From Larkinella rosea (GTDB taxonomy: Bacteria; Bacteroidota; Bacteroidia; Cytophagales; Spirosomataceae): a DNA stretch of 64,000 bases. Shown in pieces: positions 8,865-18,307 of the stretch. Every line of letters starts with the position of its first letter. Position 1 is the first letter of the stretch. A program made the translations under genes and the position numbers. The DNA lies in contig NZ_RQJO01000008.1 of the NCBI RefSeq assembly GCF_003858635.1, positions 248,001-312,000 on the forward strand. Direction: 5' to 3'. The notes under the pieces were generated by a model. That model did not search any database and was not told where the DNA came from. It saw only the letters and a list, made by a program, of their open reading frames with translations.

Positions 8865-9710
8865 ATGGGACACATTGATTCTTTGCCACCGCTGGTTTCG
8901 GTGGAATGGCTTGCCAGTAACCTCGATAACCCCGATCTGGTGATTCTGGACGCGAGTTTGCCGCTTCCGGGCGCAAAACCGCAACCCGAGTCGGAACGCG
9001 TGCAGATCAAAAATGCCCGGTTTTTTGACATTGAAACTACGTTCAGCGATACGTCCACTGCGCTACCGCACACGATGCCCTCGGCGGAAGCCTTTGCGAA
9101 AGAGGCTCAAAAGCTGGGTATCAATTCGGATAGCCTCATCATTGTCTACGATAACATCGGTCTGTATTCCAGCGCCCGGCCGTGGTGGATGTTCCGGGCG
9201 ATGGGCCACCCGAACGTGGCGGTTCTGGACGGCGGTCTACCGGCTTGGATAAAAGCGGGTTATGAAGTAGAACCGGCGCATTCGGAATCCGTAGAGCCCG
9301 GTAATTTTGCAGCGAATTACCAACCCGAACGGATCAATGATGCGCAGGACGTGTTAGCCGCGTTGAATGACCCCGATCAGGTCGTGTTCGATGCGCGGTC
9401 GCGGGAGCGGTTTTTGGGCGAAGTCCCCGAACCCCGCGCCGGACTTCGTGGGGGACACATGCCGAACGCCGTTAGTCTGCCGTTTATGTCAATTCAGGAA
9501 GGGAATAAAATGCTTCCTCAACCGGAACTGGAACGGATTTACGGCGGGCTGGCCGACAAAAAACAGCACCTCATTTTTAGCTGTGGCTCTGGCGTAACCG
9601 CCTGTGTTTTAGCATTAGGCGCCGAATTGGCCGGTTACGAAAACCTCAGCGTCTACGACGGCTCCTGGAGCGAATGGGGGTTGCCGTCGGATTTGCCCGT
9701 CACAACCTGA
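8865..9710 (+). CDS. Two-domain rhodanese sulfurtransferase (3-mercaptopyruvate/thiosulfate type)
   Basis: Tandem rhodanese protein of 281 residues. The N-terminal domain is inactive (structural), including VEWLASNLDNPDLVILDAS and the linker region DNIGLYSSARPWWMFRAMGH. The C-terminal domain has the active-site loop FSCGSGVTAC with Cys240; CGSGVTA is the signature of mercaptopyruvate sulfurtransferases (SseA-like), whereas thiosulfate-preferring enzymes usually have CRxGx[RT]. It transfers sulfur to cyanide, thiols or proteins, likely in the cytoplasm as there is no signal peptide. Confidence 0.92.
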   Translation: MGHIDSLPPLVSVEWLASNLDNPDLVILDASLPLPGAKPQPESERVQIKNARFFDIETTFSDTSTALPHTMPSAEAFAKEAQKLGINSDSLIIVYDNIGLYSSARPWWMFRAMGHPNVAVLDGGLPAWIKAGYEVEPAHSESVEPGNFAANYQPERINDAQDVLAALNDPDQVVFDARSRERFLGEVPEPRAGLRGGHMPNAVSLPFMSIQEGNKMLPQPELERIYGGLADKKQHLIFSCGSGVTACVLALGAELAGYENLSVYDGSWSEWGLPSDLPVTT

Positions 9711-9728
9711 GAAACCACGACCGGTTTT

Positions 9729-10436
9729 TTACTCGGGTAAAGCCGCGAGCTCCCGGCGGGATTCGTCCGATACGTGGCCGGCTTTTTCAACTTCATGAAC
9801 GGCATTCTGCAAGGTTGCCCAATCGGCAGAGGGGAGCGTTTTTTCCCGTTCTTCGGTGTTGATCCGTTTGCGGGCAACCAACTGGCTCAGTTCGAGCATG
9901 CCGGAGTGCTGGGTGACAATGGGCTGCGGCTCGTAGCTGTCTCCGTAGTTGGTCGGATCGCGGTCAAGATTGATGCAAAACGAATCCAGCATTACCGTAA
10001 TCTGACTATTGGCGGGAACGGAAATCAGAACCGGTTTGAGAATAATTCCATTCTGCGCGGGTTCAATATCGTTACTGGTTTCGGCAATCCAGATGATACC
10101 CGGCGGAAATTTGATCGTAACGGACTGGGCATTGGAATTATAGAGGGTGAGACAGAACCGCACCGCCCCTCCGCTGCCGTACTGACGCTTTTGGGTGACG
10201 GCGTTGGCCATGCATTCATATTCCATCTTCGGTTTCCCGAGTACGTTGACGCCCGTCGGCCAGACAAACGGCTGACCTTCCGGCCGGGCTTTGGACGTGC
10301 CGAAACCGGGTGCCGATGAGGTGCTGCTACTGGTGGGATTGGTTTCCGGCTCGGGCTTGACCGACGTCTGACAACCCATTGCCCATAGCAGGGCTGTCAG
10401 ACTAAGGGATGATATTATTTTTGCGATTGTGTTCAT
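9729..10436 (-). CDS. Hypothetical lipoprotein
   Basis: I do not recognise the family. Starting at ATG 10436 gives a lipoprotein signal with lipobox WAMGC, followed by a Ser/Thr/Pro-rich tether. The globular part (about 60-180) has conserved-looking beta strands (VTIKFPPGIIWI, SQITVMLDSFCINLD) suggesting a beta-sandwich, and a C-terminal helical part rich in Arg/Glu. Predicted location is the periplasmic face of a membrane. An earlier in-frame start would place 20 charged residues before the signal, so it was rejected. It converges on the sulfurtransferase gene with an 18-base gap. Confidence 0.65.
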   Translation of the reverse strand: MNTIAKIISSLSLTALLWAMGCQTSVKPEPETNPTSSSTSSAPGFGTSKARPEGQPFVWPTGVNVLGKPKMEYECMANAVTQKRQYGSGGAVRFCLTLYNSNAQSVTIKFPPGIIWIAETSNDIEPAQNGIILKPVLISVPANSQITVMLDSFCINLDRDPTNYGDSYEPQPIVTQHSGMLELSQLVARKRINTEEREKTLPSADWATLQNAVHEVEKAGHVSDESRRELAALPE

Positions 10437-10585
10437 GTTCAGAAGTTGTTGCTTACCCATCAAAGTTGACAACTTTCGTCTTCCGAACCGTATCACTATT
10501 CCTTCAAACCGCCAAATCGCGGGTTAGGCTTGCATTTTTGACGGACTGGCTGATTTGCTCAGAAACGTCTTTGGTCACCGAACCT

Positions 10586-11359
10586 TTATTGCGCCGACCA
10601 GCCGCCATCGATCGACAGCGATGCGCCGGTTAACGTTGCGGCTGCTTCAGAGGCCAGAAACAGGCACATGGCGGCAACGGATTCGGCCGGAATAAACTGT
10701 TTGATGGCCTGCTTGGCTAAGATTACTTTTTCAACAACGTCTTTTTCAGAAATCTGGTGAACCTGCGCCTGAGCCGCAATTTGCTGATCGACCAAAGGCG
10801 TTTTGACGTAACCGGGGCAGATCGCATTCGCGGTAATGCCGCAGGTGGCTCCTTCCAGGGCAGCGGTTTTGGTCAGGCCCACTAAACCGTGTTTGGCGGC
10901 CACATACGCACTTTTAAATTCGGACGCAACCAATCCGTGGGCGGAAACAATGTTGATGATCCGGCCAAATTGCCGGTTTTTCATCGTCGGCCAGACGGCT
11001 TTGATCAGGTGAAATGGTGCCGTCAGGTTGATGCCGATGATAGCGTCCCATTTTTCTTCCGGAAAATCGACAATCGGTGACACGTACTGAATGCCGGCGT
11101 TGTTGACCAATACATCGATGCCACCGAATTTCTGCTCGGCCTGCCCAATCAGCGTCCGTAATGCCTCCGGATCCAGCATATTGGCCGGGTCGAACAAATA
11201 ATCGATCCCGTATTCCTCCGCAACGGCGGCCGCCGTCTGCGCTCCGTCGGTTTCCAGCCCGTTAAAAACCAGATTATAACCCTGTTGGGCAAAGGCTTTG
11301 GCGATCGCCAGCCCGATTCCGCTGGTGCTGCCGGTAACCAATACGGTTTTTTTCTGCAT
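10586..11359 (-). CDS. 3-hydroxybutyrate dehydrogenase (SDR family)
   Basis: Short-chain dehydrogenase of 257 residues. NAD-binding motif TGSTSGIG near residues 9-16, NNAGIQYVSPI, catalytic Ser in NIVSAHGLVAS, and the YVAAK Tyr/Lys pair. The substrate loop CPGYVKTPLVDQQI, the following QAQ segment and ISEKDVV resemble PHB-pathway D-3-hydroxybutyrate dehydrogenases, which convert 3-hydroxybutyrate to acetoacetate. ATG 11359, preceded by AGGG, is preferred over a TTG four codons upstream. No polyhydroxybutyrate genes are nearby. Confidence 0.85.
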   Translation of the reverse strand: MQKKTVLVTGSTSGIGLAIAKAFAQQGYNLVFNGLETDGAQTAAAVAEEYGIDYLFDPANMLDPEALRTLIGQAEQKFGGIDVLVNNAGIQYVSPIVDFPEEKWDAIIGINLTAPFHLIKAVWPTMKNRQFGRIINIVSAHGLVASEFKSAYVAAKHGLVGLTKTAALEGATCGITANAICPGYVKTPLVDQQIAAQAQVHQISEKDVVEKVILAKQAIKQFIPAESVAAMCLFLASEAAATLTGASLSIDGGWSAQ

Positions 11360-11900
11360 GTTTTCCCTCAATTAAGTCAACGCAAAGCTACTAATTTCCG
11401 AGTGCCAGTCTATTCAAATAGGTGCATTCAGTTTGGAGAGAGCTATTCCGCTGATTTTCCCACTCAACTCCGCAAAACAGCTATCGTGTAGACCGTCAAC
11501 TTATTCAGTTCGTTGTACTTTATGTTTTTTCTATTTGATTTTTCAATGGTTATGGGCCTATCGTTTTGATTTTGGCTGGAATTAGCCATTTATTTGTTAC
11601 TCCACTAAGTTTCTGGAATAAGAAGAATTAAGTTCTGTTTCCTTTTTGGAATAGATGCCATGAAAAATTCTACTTGCTCGCCCAAGTTTTCCCGGCAAAC
11701 CGCCGGTTCTGTAGTTCTTTTCAAAAACCGCCCGTCAGCGCCGGTTTCCTGTTGTTGTTGCTGTTCATAAGTTTCTGATTCCCGACATTTTTTGTTGAAT
11801 GCTTCACTCTTTGATTCATGCAAGGAGTGCTCTCTTCTTGTTGTATTACTCTTGTTAATCTCTGGATTTAATTTAATAATCAAAACGAACTGATTTTGCC
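11360..11900. other. Gene-free stretch before susC
   Basis: About 540 bases with lower GC than the flanking genes. The only open frame (11605-11883, minus) has Gln-runs and no recognisable family or start context, so it was not called. The susC promoter and leader should lie here, but I see no full TTTG/TAnnTTTG pair; TACTCTTG at 11847 is a one-mismatch -7 candidate. Confidence 0.5.
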
Positions 11901-14900
11901 ATGGAACTCTTTTATCGAATTGAATACGAGCGAATTAGCCGCGGATTTCTATTCCCGATTTTTTTGCTTTTAACATCGTTGGCAACGTACGCCCAGAATA
12001 CGATCAAAGGAAAAGTGACCTCGGAGGACGAGCGGGCGGGTATACCGGGCATCAATGTGCTCATTAAAAATACGACGCAGGGAACGGTGACGGATGGTGA
12101 CGGAAATTACCAGCTTCAGGCCGGGAGCAATGCCGTTCTGGTGTTTTCGGGCGTCGGTTTTCTGCGACAGGAAGTGCCGGTGAACAGCAAGACTCAGCTT
12201 AACATAAAACTGCTGGTGGATACGCGGCAGCTTAACGAAGTCGTAGTGGTCGGATATGGAACCCAGAGAAAAAGCGATCTGACTGGTGCGGTTAGTTCGC
12301 TGGATTCCAAAGAATTCAACAAAGGCGTGCAAACGTCGGTGGATCAGCTCATTGCCGGGCGGGCCGCCGGGGTGCAGATAACGCAGGCGAGCGCCGAACC
12401 GGGCGGAGGTGTCACCATCCGAATCCGGGGCGCTAACTCGATTAACGCCAACAACGAACCGCTGTATGTCATCGATGGGTTGCCGATCGACAACTCGCCG
12501 GTTGTTCCCAACTCACCGGTGATTACGGACGGCGCGGTTCGAAATCCGCTGAATTCGCTCAATCCGGCGGATATTGAATCGATTGAAATCCTGAAAGATG
12601 CCTCGGCAACGGCGATTTACGGCTCGCGGGGCGCGAATGGCGTCATTCTGGTAACGACCAAAAAGGGATCGAAAGGCAAGTTGAAAGTTAATTACAACGC
12701 TTACACTGCCTTTCAGGATGTTACCAAAACCATTCCGATGCTGAATGCCCAGCAGTACATCCGTTTACTCAACGATCTTAAAAAAGATCAGGGATTAGCG
12801 CCGGAATTTACGAGTGAGCAAATCGCGGCCATCGGCAACGGTACGAACTGGCAAAAGGAAATTTACCGCAGCGGTTATTCCCGAAACCACCAGTTGGCGT
12901 TCTCTGGCGGGCAGGATAAATTCAATTATTATGCGTCGGTCAATTACTTCGATCAGCAGGGCGTTATCATCAGTTCGGGTATCAAAAAATACATTGGACG
13001 TGCCAACCTGACCTATAATGACGATCGATTCAAGTTTGGCTTGAACCTGAATTCGAGTTTGGTAAAAGATGATTTTGTGCCGAATGGGGTCAGCATCAAC
13101 GAAGGGGCCGGGGTGGTCAATACCGCTATTTTTCAGGACCCGACCCTGCCCATCCGGGATGCCAATGGCAATTACGCCCAGACGCTGATCGTCAACCTCG
13201 AAAATCCGGTGGCACTGGCGAATGAAGTGACGGACGTGGCCGAAACCAACCGCACGTTCGGGAATATTTTTGCTGAATATTTCATCCTGCCCGAATTATC
13301 GGTAAAGGTAAACGCCGGAACGGATCGCCAAACCGCCCGTCGCGATAGTTACCTTTCGCGCCAGACCCGTCGCGGACAGGCCACCAACGGTATTGCCGAT
13401 GCGCAGTCCAGTTCCGCCAGCAATTACCTGCTCGAATTGACGGCGCGCTACAGCAAAACATTTCACACCGACCACAAAGTCGAGGTGTTGGGCGGTTATA
13501 CCTACCAGCAATTTGAGAACAATTACATCGGGGCGGGTTCGATGAATTTTTCGTCGGATGCGCTCCTGTTCAATAACTTAGCCGCCGGAGCCCGCTCGAC
13601 TTTCGATGTGGCTTCGGGGCGGAATCAGAACCAGTTGCAGTCCTATCTGGGTCGGGTCAATTACAATCTACTGGATAAATATTTGCTGACAGCTTCGTTC
13701 CGGGCCGACGGCTCGTCACGGTTTGGCCAGAATAACAAATTCGGATTTTTCCCGTCGGTGGCGCTCGGCTGGCGGATCAAGGAAGAAAATTTCCTGAAAA
13801 GTGCAGCGGTTTTGTCGGATCTGAAACTGCGCGGCAGCTACGGTTTGACGGGAAATCAGGACATTGGTAGTTACAAATCGCTGGTGCTGCTCGGACCGCA
13901 GGGAAACGCCATTTTCGACGGTGTTTCGTACGTCGGCGTGTCGACAACCCAGTTGCCAAACGCCGATCTGAAGTGGGAAACCACCGGTCAGCTCGACATC
14001 GGACTTGATTTTGGACTTTTCGGAAACCGCGTGACGGGGTCGCTCGACTATTTCCACAAAAACACCCGCGACCTGCTGCTGCAACTTCCGATTCCGCGTA
14101 CGACCGGTTTTTCAACGACCTTTAAAAACGTCGGGGGGATGAAAAATCAGGGCCTGGAAATTACGCTGAATACCATCAATATTCAGAAACCGTTCACCTG
14201 GCGGTCGTCGGTCAATTTCTCGCTGATTCGCAACGAAGTGACTGATCTGTCGGGACTTCCGTACATCTTGCAGGGCGAAGCCGGTTTTTCCAAAGACTTC
14301 AGTATCATCAAAAAAGGCGAACCGCTCAATTCGTTTTACGGCTACGTGATCGACGGCGTTTACCAGTTGAACGACAACATCAAATCGTCACCGCAGCCGC
14401 TGGCGAGCCCCGGCGATTACCGCTACCGGGATGTCAACGGCGACGGCCAGATCACGACCGCCGACCGCACCATTCTGGGTTCGCCGTTCCCGAAATACAC
14501 CTTCGGGATCAACAACGATTTTGCGTACGGCCCGCTGACGTTCTCGTTCTTCCTGCAGGGCGTGCAGGGCAGCAGCGTTTTCAACCTGAACCGCACCGAA
14601 TCCGAAAATCCGATCTCCTTCCGGCGCAACCGTCTGGCCGAGTCCTATACCGACCGCTGGACGCCCACGAACCCGACCAACGCCAACCCGTCCGGGATCC
14701 CGCCGAAGGTAGCGTATGCGACCAACATCAACAGCCGGGCCGTGGAAGATGCCTCGTTTATTCGCCTGAAAACCATCCAACTGGCGTATAATCTGCCGCT
14801 GGCGAAACTGAATTTTATTCGCAGCGCCCAGCTGTACGTCACTGGCCAGAACCTGTTCACGATCACGAACTACACCGGTTCCGACCCCGAAGTGAGCGCA

Positions 14901-14984
14901 TTCGGAACGTCGAACGTGCGGGCGGATTACAATTCCTATCCGTTGACGCGGACGTATACCGTAGGTCTAAATCTTACTTTTTAA
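11901..14984 (+). CDS. SusC/RagA-type TonB-linked outer-membrane transporter
   Basis: 1027-residue outer-membrane glycan or oligosaccharide importer. Order of parts: signal peptide ending ATYAQ, a carboxypeptidase-regulatory-like beta-sandwich (about 33-110, GKVTSEDERAGIPGINVLIK), the SusC signature NEVVVVGYGTQRKSDLTG, a plug domain (about 125-240, including ADIESIEILKDASATAIYG), then a beta-barrel ending in the terminal strand YTVGLNLTF. Energy comes from TonB-ExbB-ExbD. The susD partner starts 11 bases downstream. With three sulfatases following, the likely cargo is a sulfated glycan. No sigma/anti-sigma pair lies upstream. Confidence 0.96.
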   Translation: MELFYRIEYERISRGFLFPIFLLLTSLATYAQNTIKGKVTSEDERAGIPGINVLIKNTTQGTVTDGDGNYQLQAGSNAVLVFSGVGFLRQEVPVNSKTQLNIKLLVDTRQLNEVVVVGYGTQRKSDLTGAVSSLDSKEFNKGVQTSVDQLIAGRAAGVQITQASAEPGGGVTIRIRGANSINANNEPLYVIDGLPIDNSPVVPNSPVITDGAVRNPLNSLNPADIESIEILKDASATAIYGSRGANGVILVTTKKGSKGKLKVNYNAYTAFQDVTKTIPMLNAQQYIRLLNDLKKDQGLAPEFTSEQIAAIGNGTNWQKEIYRSGYSRNHQLAFSGGQDKFNYYASVNYFDQQGVIISSGIKKYIGRANLTYNDDRFKFGLNLNSSLVKDDFVPNGVSINEGAGVVNTAIFQDPTLPIRDANGNYAQTLIVNLENPVALANEVTDVAETNRTFGNIFAEYFILPELSVKVNAGTDRQTARRDSYLSRQTRRGQATNGIADAQSSSASNYLLELTARYSKTFHTDHKVEVLGGYTYQQFENNYIGAGSMNFSSDALLFNNLAAGARSTFDVASGRNQNQLQSYLGRVNYNLLDKYLLTASFRADGSSRFGQNNKFGFFPSVALGWRIKEENFLKSAAVLSDLKLRGSYGLTGNQDIGSYKSLVLLGPQGNAIFDGVSYVGVSTTQLPNADLKWETTGQLDIGLDFGLFGNRVTGSLDYFHKNTRDLLLQLPIPRTTGFSTTFKNVGGMKNQGLEITLNTINIQKPFTWRSSVNFSLIRNEVTDLSGLPYILQGEAGFSKDFSIIKKGEPLNSFYGYVIDGVYQLNDNIKSSPQPLASPGDYRYRDVNGDGQITTADRTILGSPFPKYTFGINNDFAYGPLTFSFFLQGVQGSSVFNLNRTESENPISFRRNRLAESYTDRWTPTNPTNANPSGIPPKVAYATNINSRAVEDASFIRLKTIQLAYNLPLAKLNFIRSAQLYVTGQNLFTITNYTGSDPEVSAFGTSNVRADYNSYPLTRTYTVGLNLTF

Positions 14985-14995
14985 TCGACATTTCC

Positions 14996-16417
14996 ATGAA
15001 AAAGATAGTCTATTTGCTCCTTGTCAGTTTGTTAACGGGTTGCGCCGATCCGCTCGAAGAAGAAGTGTATTCGGCATTCGGCCCCAATAATTTTTTCCAG
15101 AAAGCCGACGACGCCGAAGGGCTGTTGAACTCGGCGTATTCGGTGGAACAACGTCGGGGTTTTCGCAATTACCTGCTGATGGCCGAGGTTACTACCGACC
15201 TGATCATTGACCGGGAAGGTGGTTTACGGAGTCTGGCCCAGCCACTTGAAGATTTCACCTGGAACGCATCGCACGAGTTTTTTGAAACCGCCTGGACCTT
15301 GCATTACCGAACCATTTACCGGACGAATCTGATTCTGGATCAGGTTCCGGCCATTGCGATGAACGAAACCCGGAAAGCGCAAATTCTGGCCGAAGCGCGG
15401 TTTTTGCGAGCCAGCGCCTACCAGATTCTGTACGACCATTTCGGCCCGGTTCCGCTCATTACCAGCAGCACGATCAGCAGTGACGACCGGCCCAGCCGCG
15501 CGACAAAAGAAGAGTTTGTCAGCTTTGTTGAAACGGAGTTTAAAGCGGTGAGCGAGGTGTTACCGACGGTTTCCACGCAATATGGACGGGCTACCAAAGG
15601 CGCGGCTCTGGGCTTGCTGACCCGGTTTTATCTGAACAACAAGAAATGGCAGGAAACCGCCGAAACCGCCAGGAAAATCATTGATTTGAATACGTATCAG
15701 TTGTTTACCAATGCAAACCGGACGAACCTGTTCGATATTGCGAACGAGAAAAACAGTGAGTTTATCTACATTCGGCCCAGTCTGGCGCAGCCGGGTTTGG
15801 GCGACAATTACCTGCCGCATGCGGCTCCGCCGAACTACAAATTCAAAACCGCGCCCAAAACCAATTACGCGACGCAGCTGAAAACCTTGTCGGCATTTTA
15901 CAATTCGTTTGACCCGGCGGATCAACGGCGGCAGGCAATCATTTCGGAATATGAGGACGTGAACGGCAAAATCATCAAGCTCGGAACCGACGATGTGCGC
16001 AGTTTTAAGTTCAAAGAAGACCTGAGTGCGACGGGCGAAGTGATGGGCAACGATTTTCCGGTGTATCGCTACGCCGACGTGCTGCTGAGCCGCGCCGAAG
16101 CCTTGAATGAACTGAACGGCCCGACGCAGGAAGCCATCGATCTGATCAATCAGGTACGGGCCAAGGCGGGCGTAGCTCTGTTGAAAAGCGGAGATTTTGC
16201 CTCCAAAGACGCGTTGCGGACGCATCTGCTGAACGAACGAGGCTGGGAGTTTTTCTCCGAAGAAGTCCGCCGACAGGATTTAATCCGGCACGGCAAGTTC
16301 ATCGAATACGCAAAAGCGCGCGGCAAAGTCGCGTTTGATCATCAGGTTTTGTATCCACTGCCGCAAAGCGAAATCGACCGGAATCCGAATTTGAAGCAGA
16401 ACGACGGGTATAAATAA
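14996..16417 (+). CDS. SusD/RagB-type glycan-binding lipoprotein
   Basis: 473-residue surface lipoprotein forming the lid of the SusC transporter. Lipobox LLTGC at residues 12-16, then the family pattern: ADDAEGLLNSAYSV, HYRTIYRTNLILDQVP, the TPR-like ARFLRASAYQILYDHFGPVP, and the C-terminal RYADVLLSRAEALNELNG, LINQVRAKAG, LLNERGWEFFSEEVRRQDL and YPLPQSEIDRNPNLKQN. All these are standard SusD landmarks. Translationally close to susC (11-base gap), clearly one operon. Confidence 0.96.
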   Translation: MKKIVYLLLVSLLTGCADPLEEEVYSAFGPNNFFQKADDAEGLLNSAYSVEQRRGFRNYLLMAEVTTDLIIDREGGLRSLAQPLEDFTWNASHEFFETAWTLHYRTIYRTNLILDQVPAIAMNETRKAQILAEARFLRASAYQILYDHFGPVPLITSSTISSDDRPSRATKEEFVSFVETEFKAVSEVLPTVSTQYGRATKGAALGLLTRFYLNNKKWQETAETARKIIDLNTYQLFTNANRTNLFDIANEKNSEFIYIRPSLAQPGLGDNYLPHAAPPNYKFKTAPKTNYATQLKTLSAFYNSFDPADQRRQAIISEYEDVNGKIIKLGTDDVRSFKFKEDLSATGEVMGNDFPVYRYADVLLSRAEALNELNGPTQEAIDLINQVRAKAGVALLKSGDFASKDALRTHLLNERGWEFFSEEVRRQDLIRHGKFIEYAKARGKVAFDHQVLYPLPQSEIDRNPNLKQNDGYK

Positions 16418-16437
16418 CAAACCGTTAACTCTTTAAA

Positions 16438-16579
16438 AAGCCCAACGGGCTGTCATCATTAGCCTCGGGTCCAACCCGGGGTAGAATGTTCGTCCGGGAA
16501 TAGGAATTCGGTTTCCGGGGTAAATGGTAGATTGCCCCGGGCGTTACTCGGGGCTAATAATGGGCAGCCCGTTGGGCTT
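16438..16579. repeat. Family B long imperfect inverted repeat
   Basis: A 142-base element starting 20 bases after the susD stop. The outer arms, AAGCCCAACGGGCTG and CAGCCCGTTGGGCTT, are perfect complements. Further in, ATTAGCC / GGCTAAT and the nested palindromes CCTCGGGTCCAACCCGGGG and GCCCCGGGCGTTACTCGGGGC continue the pairing imperfectly. The architecture (two small palindromes facing each other) is that of a doublet of repetitive extragenic palindromes mobilised by REP-associated tyrosine transposases. Confidence 0.8.
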
Positions 16580-16612
16580 GTTATTCGTGTAGACTCAAAA
16601 TGTGTATAGGAT

Positions 16613-18160
16613 ATGGATAAATTTTCGGTGAGAATCCGGCTGATCATCGGCGTATTAGTTGTTGGAATGAACACGGTTTTTGCCCAAAAACCGGCTCCGC
16701 CCAACATCGTTGTTTTTCTGGTCGACGACATGGGCTGGCAGGATACGTCGGTGCCATTCTGGAAACAGGCGACCGAACTGAACCGGCGATACCGAACCCC
16801 GAATATGGAGCGGCTGGCGAAGGAAGGGCTGAAGTTCACGAACGCGTATGCCATGCCGGTTTGTACGCCCACCCGCACCAGTTTGCTGAGTGGGGTCAAC
16901 GCGGCTCACAGCCGGATTACGCATTGGACATCGCCTAATAAAAACAAAAATACCGACGTTGCGGACACCACCCTGAACAGTGTTGACTGGAACATCAACG
17001 GCCTGAGTCCGGTGGCCGGTATTGAGCACACGTTTCATGCGACTCCGTTGCCGACGGTGTTGAGCCAACACGGGTATTACACGATTCATACCGGAAAAGC
17101 GCACTTCGGATCGGCGGGAACGCCGGGTTCGGATCCGAAAAATCTGGGTTTTCAGGTGAACATTGCCGGGAGCGAAATCGGGCATCCGGCGAGTTACCTG
17201 GGCGAAAAGAATTACGATAATCCGGTGAATGGAAAACCGGGCCGCAACGCCGTTCCGGGCCTGGAAGCCTACCACGGGACCGATACTTTTCTGTCGGAAG
17301 CCCTCACCCGCGAAGCCCTGAAAGCCATCGATGTGCCGATCCGGAAAAAGCAACCATTTTTCCTGTATTTCGGCCACTACGCCGTTCATACGCCGATTAT
17401 GGCTGACAAGCGGTTTGTTGAAAAGTACCTGAAAGCCGGTTTGGACAGCACCGAAGCGAAATACGCGTCGCTGGTGGAAGGCATGGACAAAAGCCTGGGT
17501 GATTTGCTTAATTTTCTGGATGAACGAAAGATTACGGATAATACAGTGGTTATTTTTATGTCGGACAACGGCGGCCTTTCCACCACGCCCTTGCGGGGTG
17601 GAAAGGAACACACGCACAACCTGCCGCTGCGGGCCGGAAAGGGATCTGTTTACGAAGGCGGTATTCGGGAACCCATGCTGGTGCGCTGGCCGGGCGTGGT
17701 CAAACCGGGTGGAGTGACGGAGAATTACCTGATTGTCGAAGATTTTTTTCCGACCATTCTGGAAATTGCTGGCGTTCAGAAACCGACGCTGGTGCAGCAA
17801 ATCGACGGTCAGTCGTTTCTACCTTTGCTCAAAAATCCGGCGGTGCGGGCTAATTCCCGCGCCCTCGTCTGGCACCATCCAAACCGCTGGATTCCGGCCG
17901 AGGGACCGATGCTGCACTGGGCGAGCGCTGTTCGGCAGGGCGACTGGAAACTGGTCTACGATCACCGGACTGCCGCACTGGAGCTTTACAACCTGAAAGA
18001 TGATATTGGCGAACTAAAAAACCGGGCCATACAGCAGCCGGATAAAGTAAAACAGCTCGCATTGTTGCTTACTAAACAATTGAAGGACTGGAACGCGCAG
18101 ATGCCGACGTTCAAAAAAACCGGTAAGCCGGTGGCCTGGCCGGACGAAATCATTCAGTGA
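16613..18160 (+). CDS. Exported sulfatase (S1 family) 1
   Basis: Formylglycine-dependent sulfatase of 515 residues with signal peptide ending TVFAQ. Metal site VVFLVDDMGW near 33-42; catalytic motif VCTPTRTSLLSG with Cys84 as the residue oxidised to formylglycine (C-x-P-x-R). Later landmarks: HTGKAHFGS, FLYFGHYAVHTPI, IFMSDNGGLSTTPLRGGK with further metal ligands, and EGGIREPMLVRWPG. It should remove sulfate esters from glycans in the periplasm or at the surface. It lies in the SusCD locus, separated from susD by the family B repeat. Its stop codon directly abuts a family A repeat. Confidence 0.93.
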   Translation: MDKFSVRIRLIIGVLVVGMNTVFAQKPAPPNIVVFLVDDMGWQDTSVPFWKQATELNRRYRTPNMERLAKEGLKFTNAYAMPVCTPTRTSLLSGVNAAHSRITHWTSPNKNKNTDVADTTLNSVDWNINGLSPVAGIEHTFHATPLPTVLSQHGYYTIHTGKAHFGSAGTPGSDPKNLGFQVNIAGSEIGHPASYLGEKNYDNPVNGKPGRNAVPGLEAYHGTDTFLSEALTREALKAIDVPIRKKQPFFLYFGHYAVHTPIMADKRFVEKYLKAGLDSTEAKYASLVEGMDKSLGDLLNFLDERKITDNTVVIFMSDNGGLSTTPLRGGKEHTHNLPLRAGKGSVYEGGIREPMLVRWPGVVKPGGVTENYLIVEDFFPTILEIAGVQKPTLVQQIDGQSFLPLLKNPAVRANSRALVWHHPNRWIPAEGPMLHWASAVRQGDWKLVYDHRTAALELYNLKDDIGELKNRAIQQPDKVKQLALLLTKQLKDWNAQMPTFKKTGKPVAWPDEIIQ

Positions 18161-18276
18161 ACGGTTTTCGGTGCGTACCACGGACTGTTAGTCCGTGTGA
18201 GTTAATACCACGAATTAGGTAAAATAAATTCACACGGACTAACAGTCCGTGGTACACATCAGCCACCGAAAACCGT
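18161..18276. repeat. Family A perfect inverted repeat (copy 1)
   Basis: Begins at the base after the sulfatase 1 stop. Outer arms ACGGTTTTCGGTG (18161-18173) and CACCGAAAACCGT (18264-18276) are perfect complements. Inner 26-base arms at 18175-18200 and 18230-18255 are also perfect complements, and each arm is itself a small palindrome (ACGGACT gtt AGTCCGT). The same core recurs at 48833-48915, about 55320 and, decayed, near 480-560. Confidence 0.92.
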
Positions 18277-18307
18277 CCCATTAACGATCAATCAACGAAT
18301 AATTGAC

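Noticed and set aside
11605-11883. 92-codon frame upstream of susC
   Set aside because: Low-complexity Gln run, no known family, no promoter element, opposite to the operon it precedes.
16655-17800. A 381-codon open frame opposite sulfatase 1
   Set aside because: Antisense shadow, rich in Arg/His/Gln as expected from reverse complement of coding DNA, and no domain.
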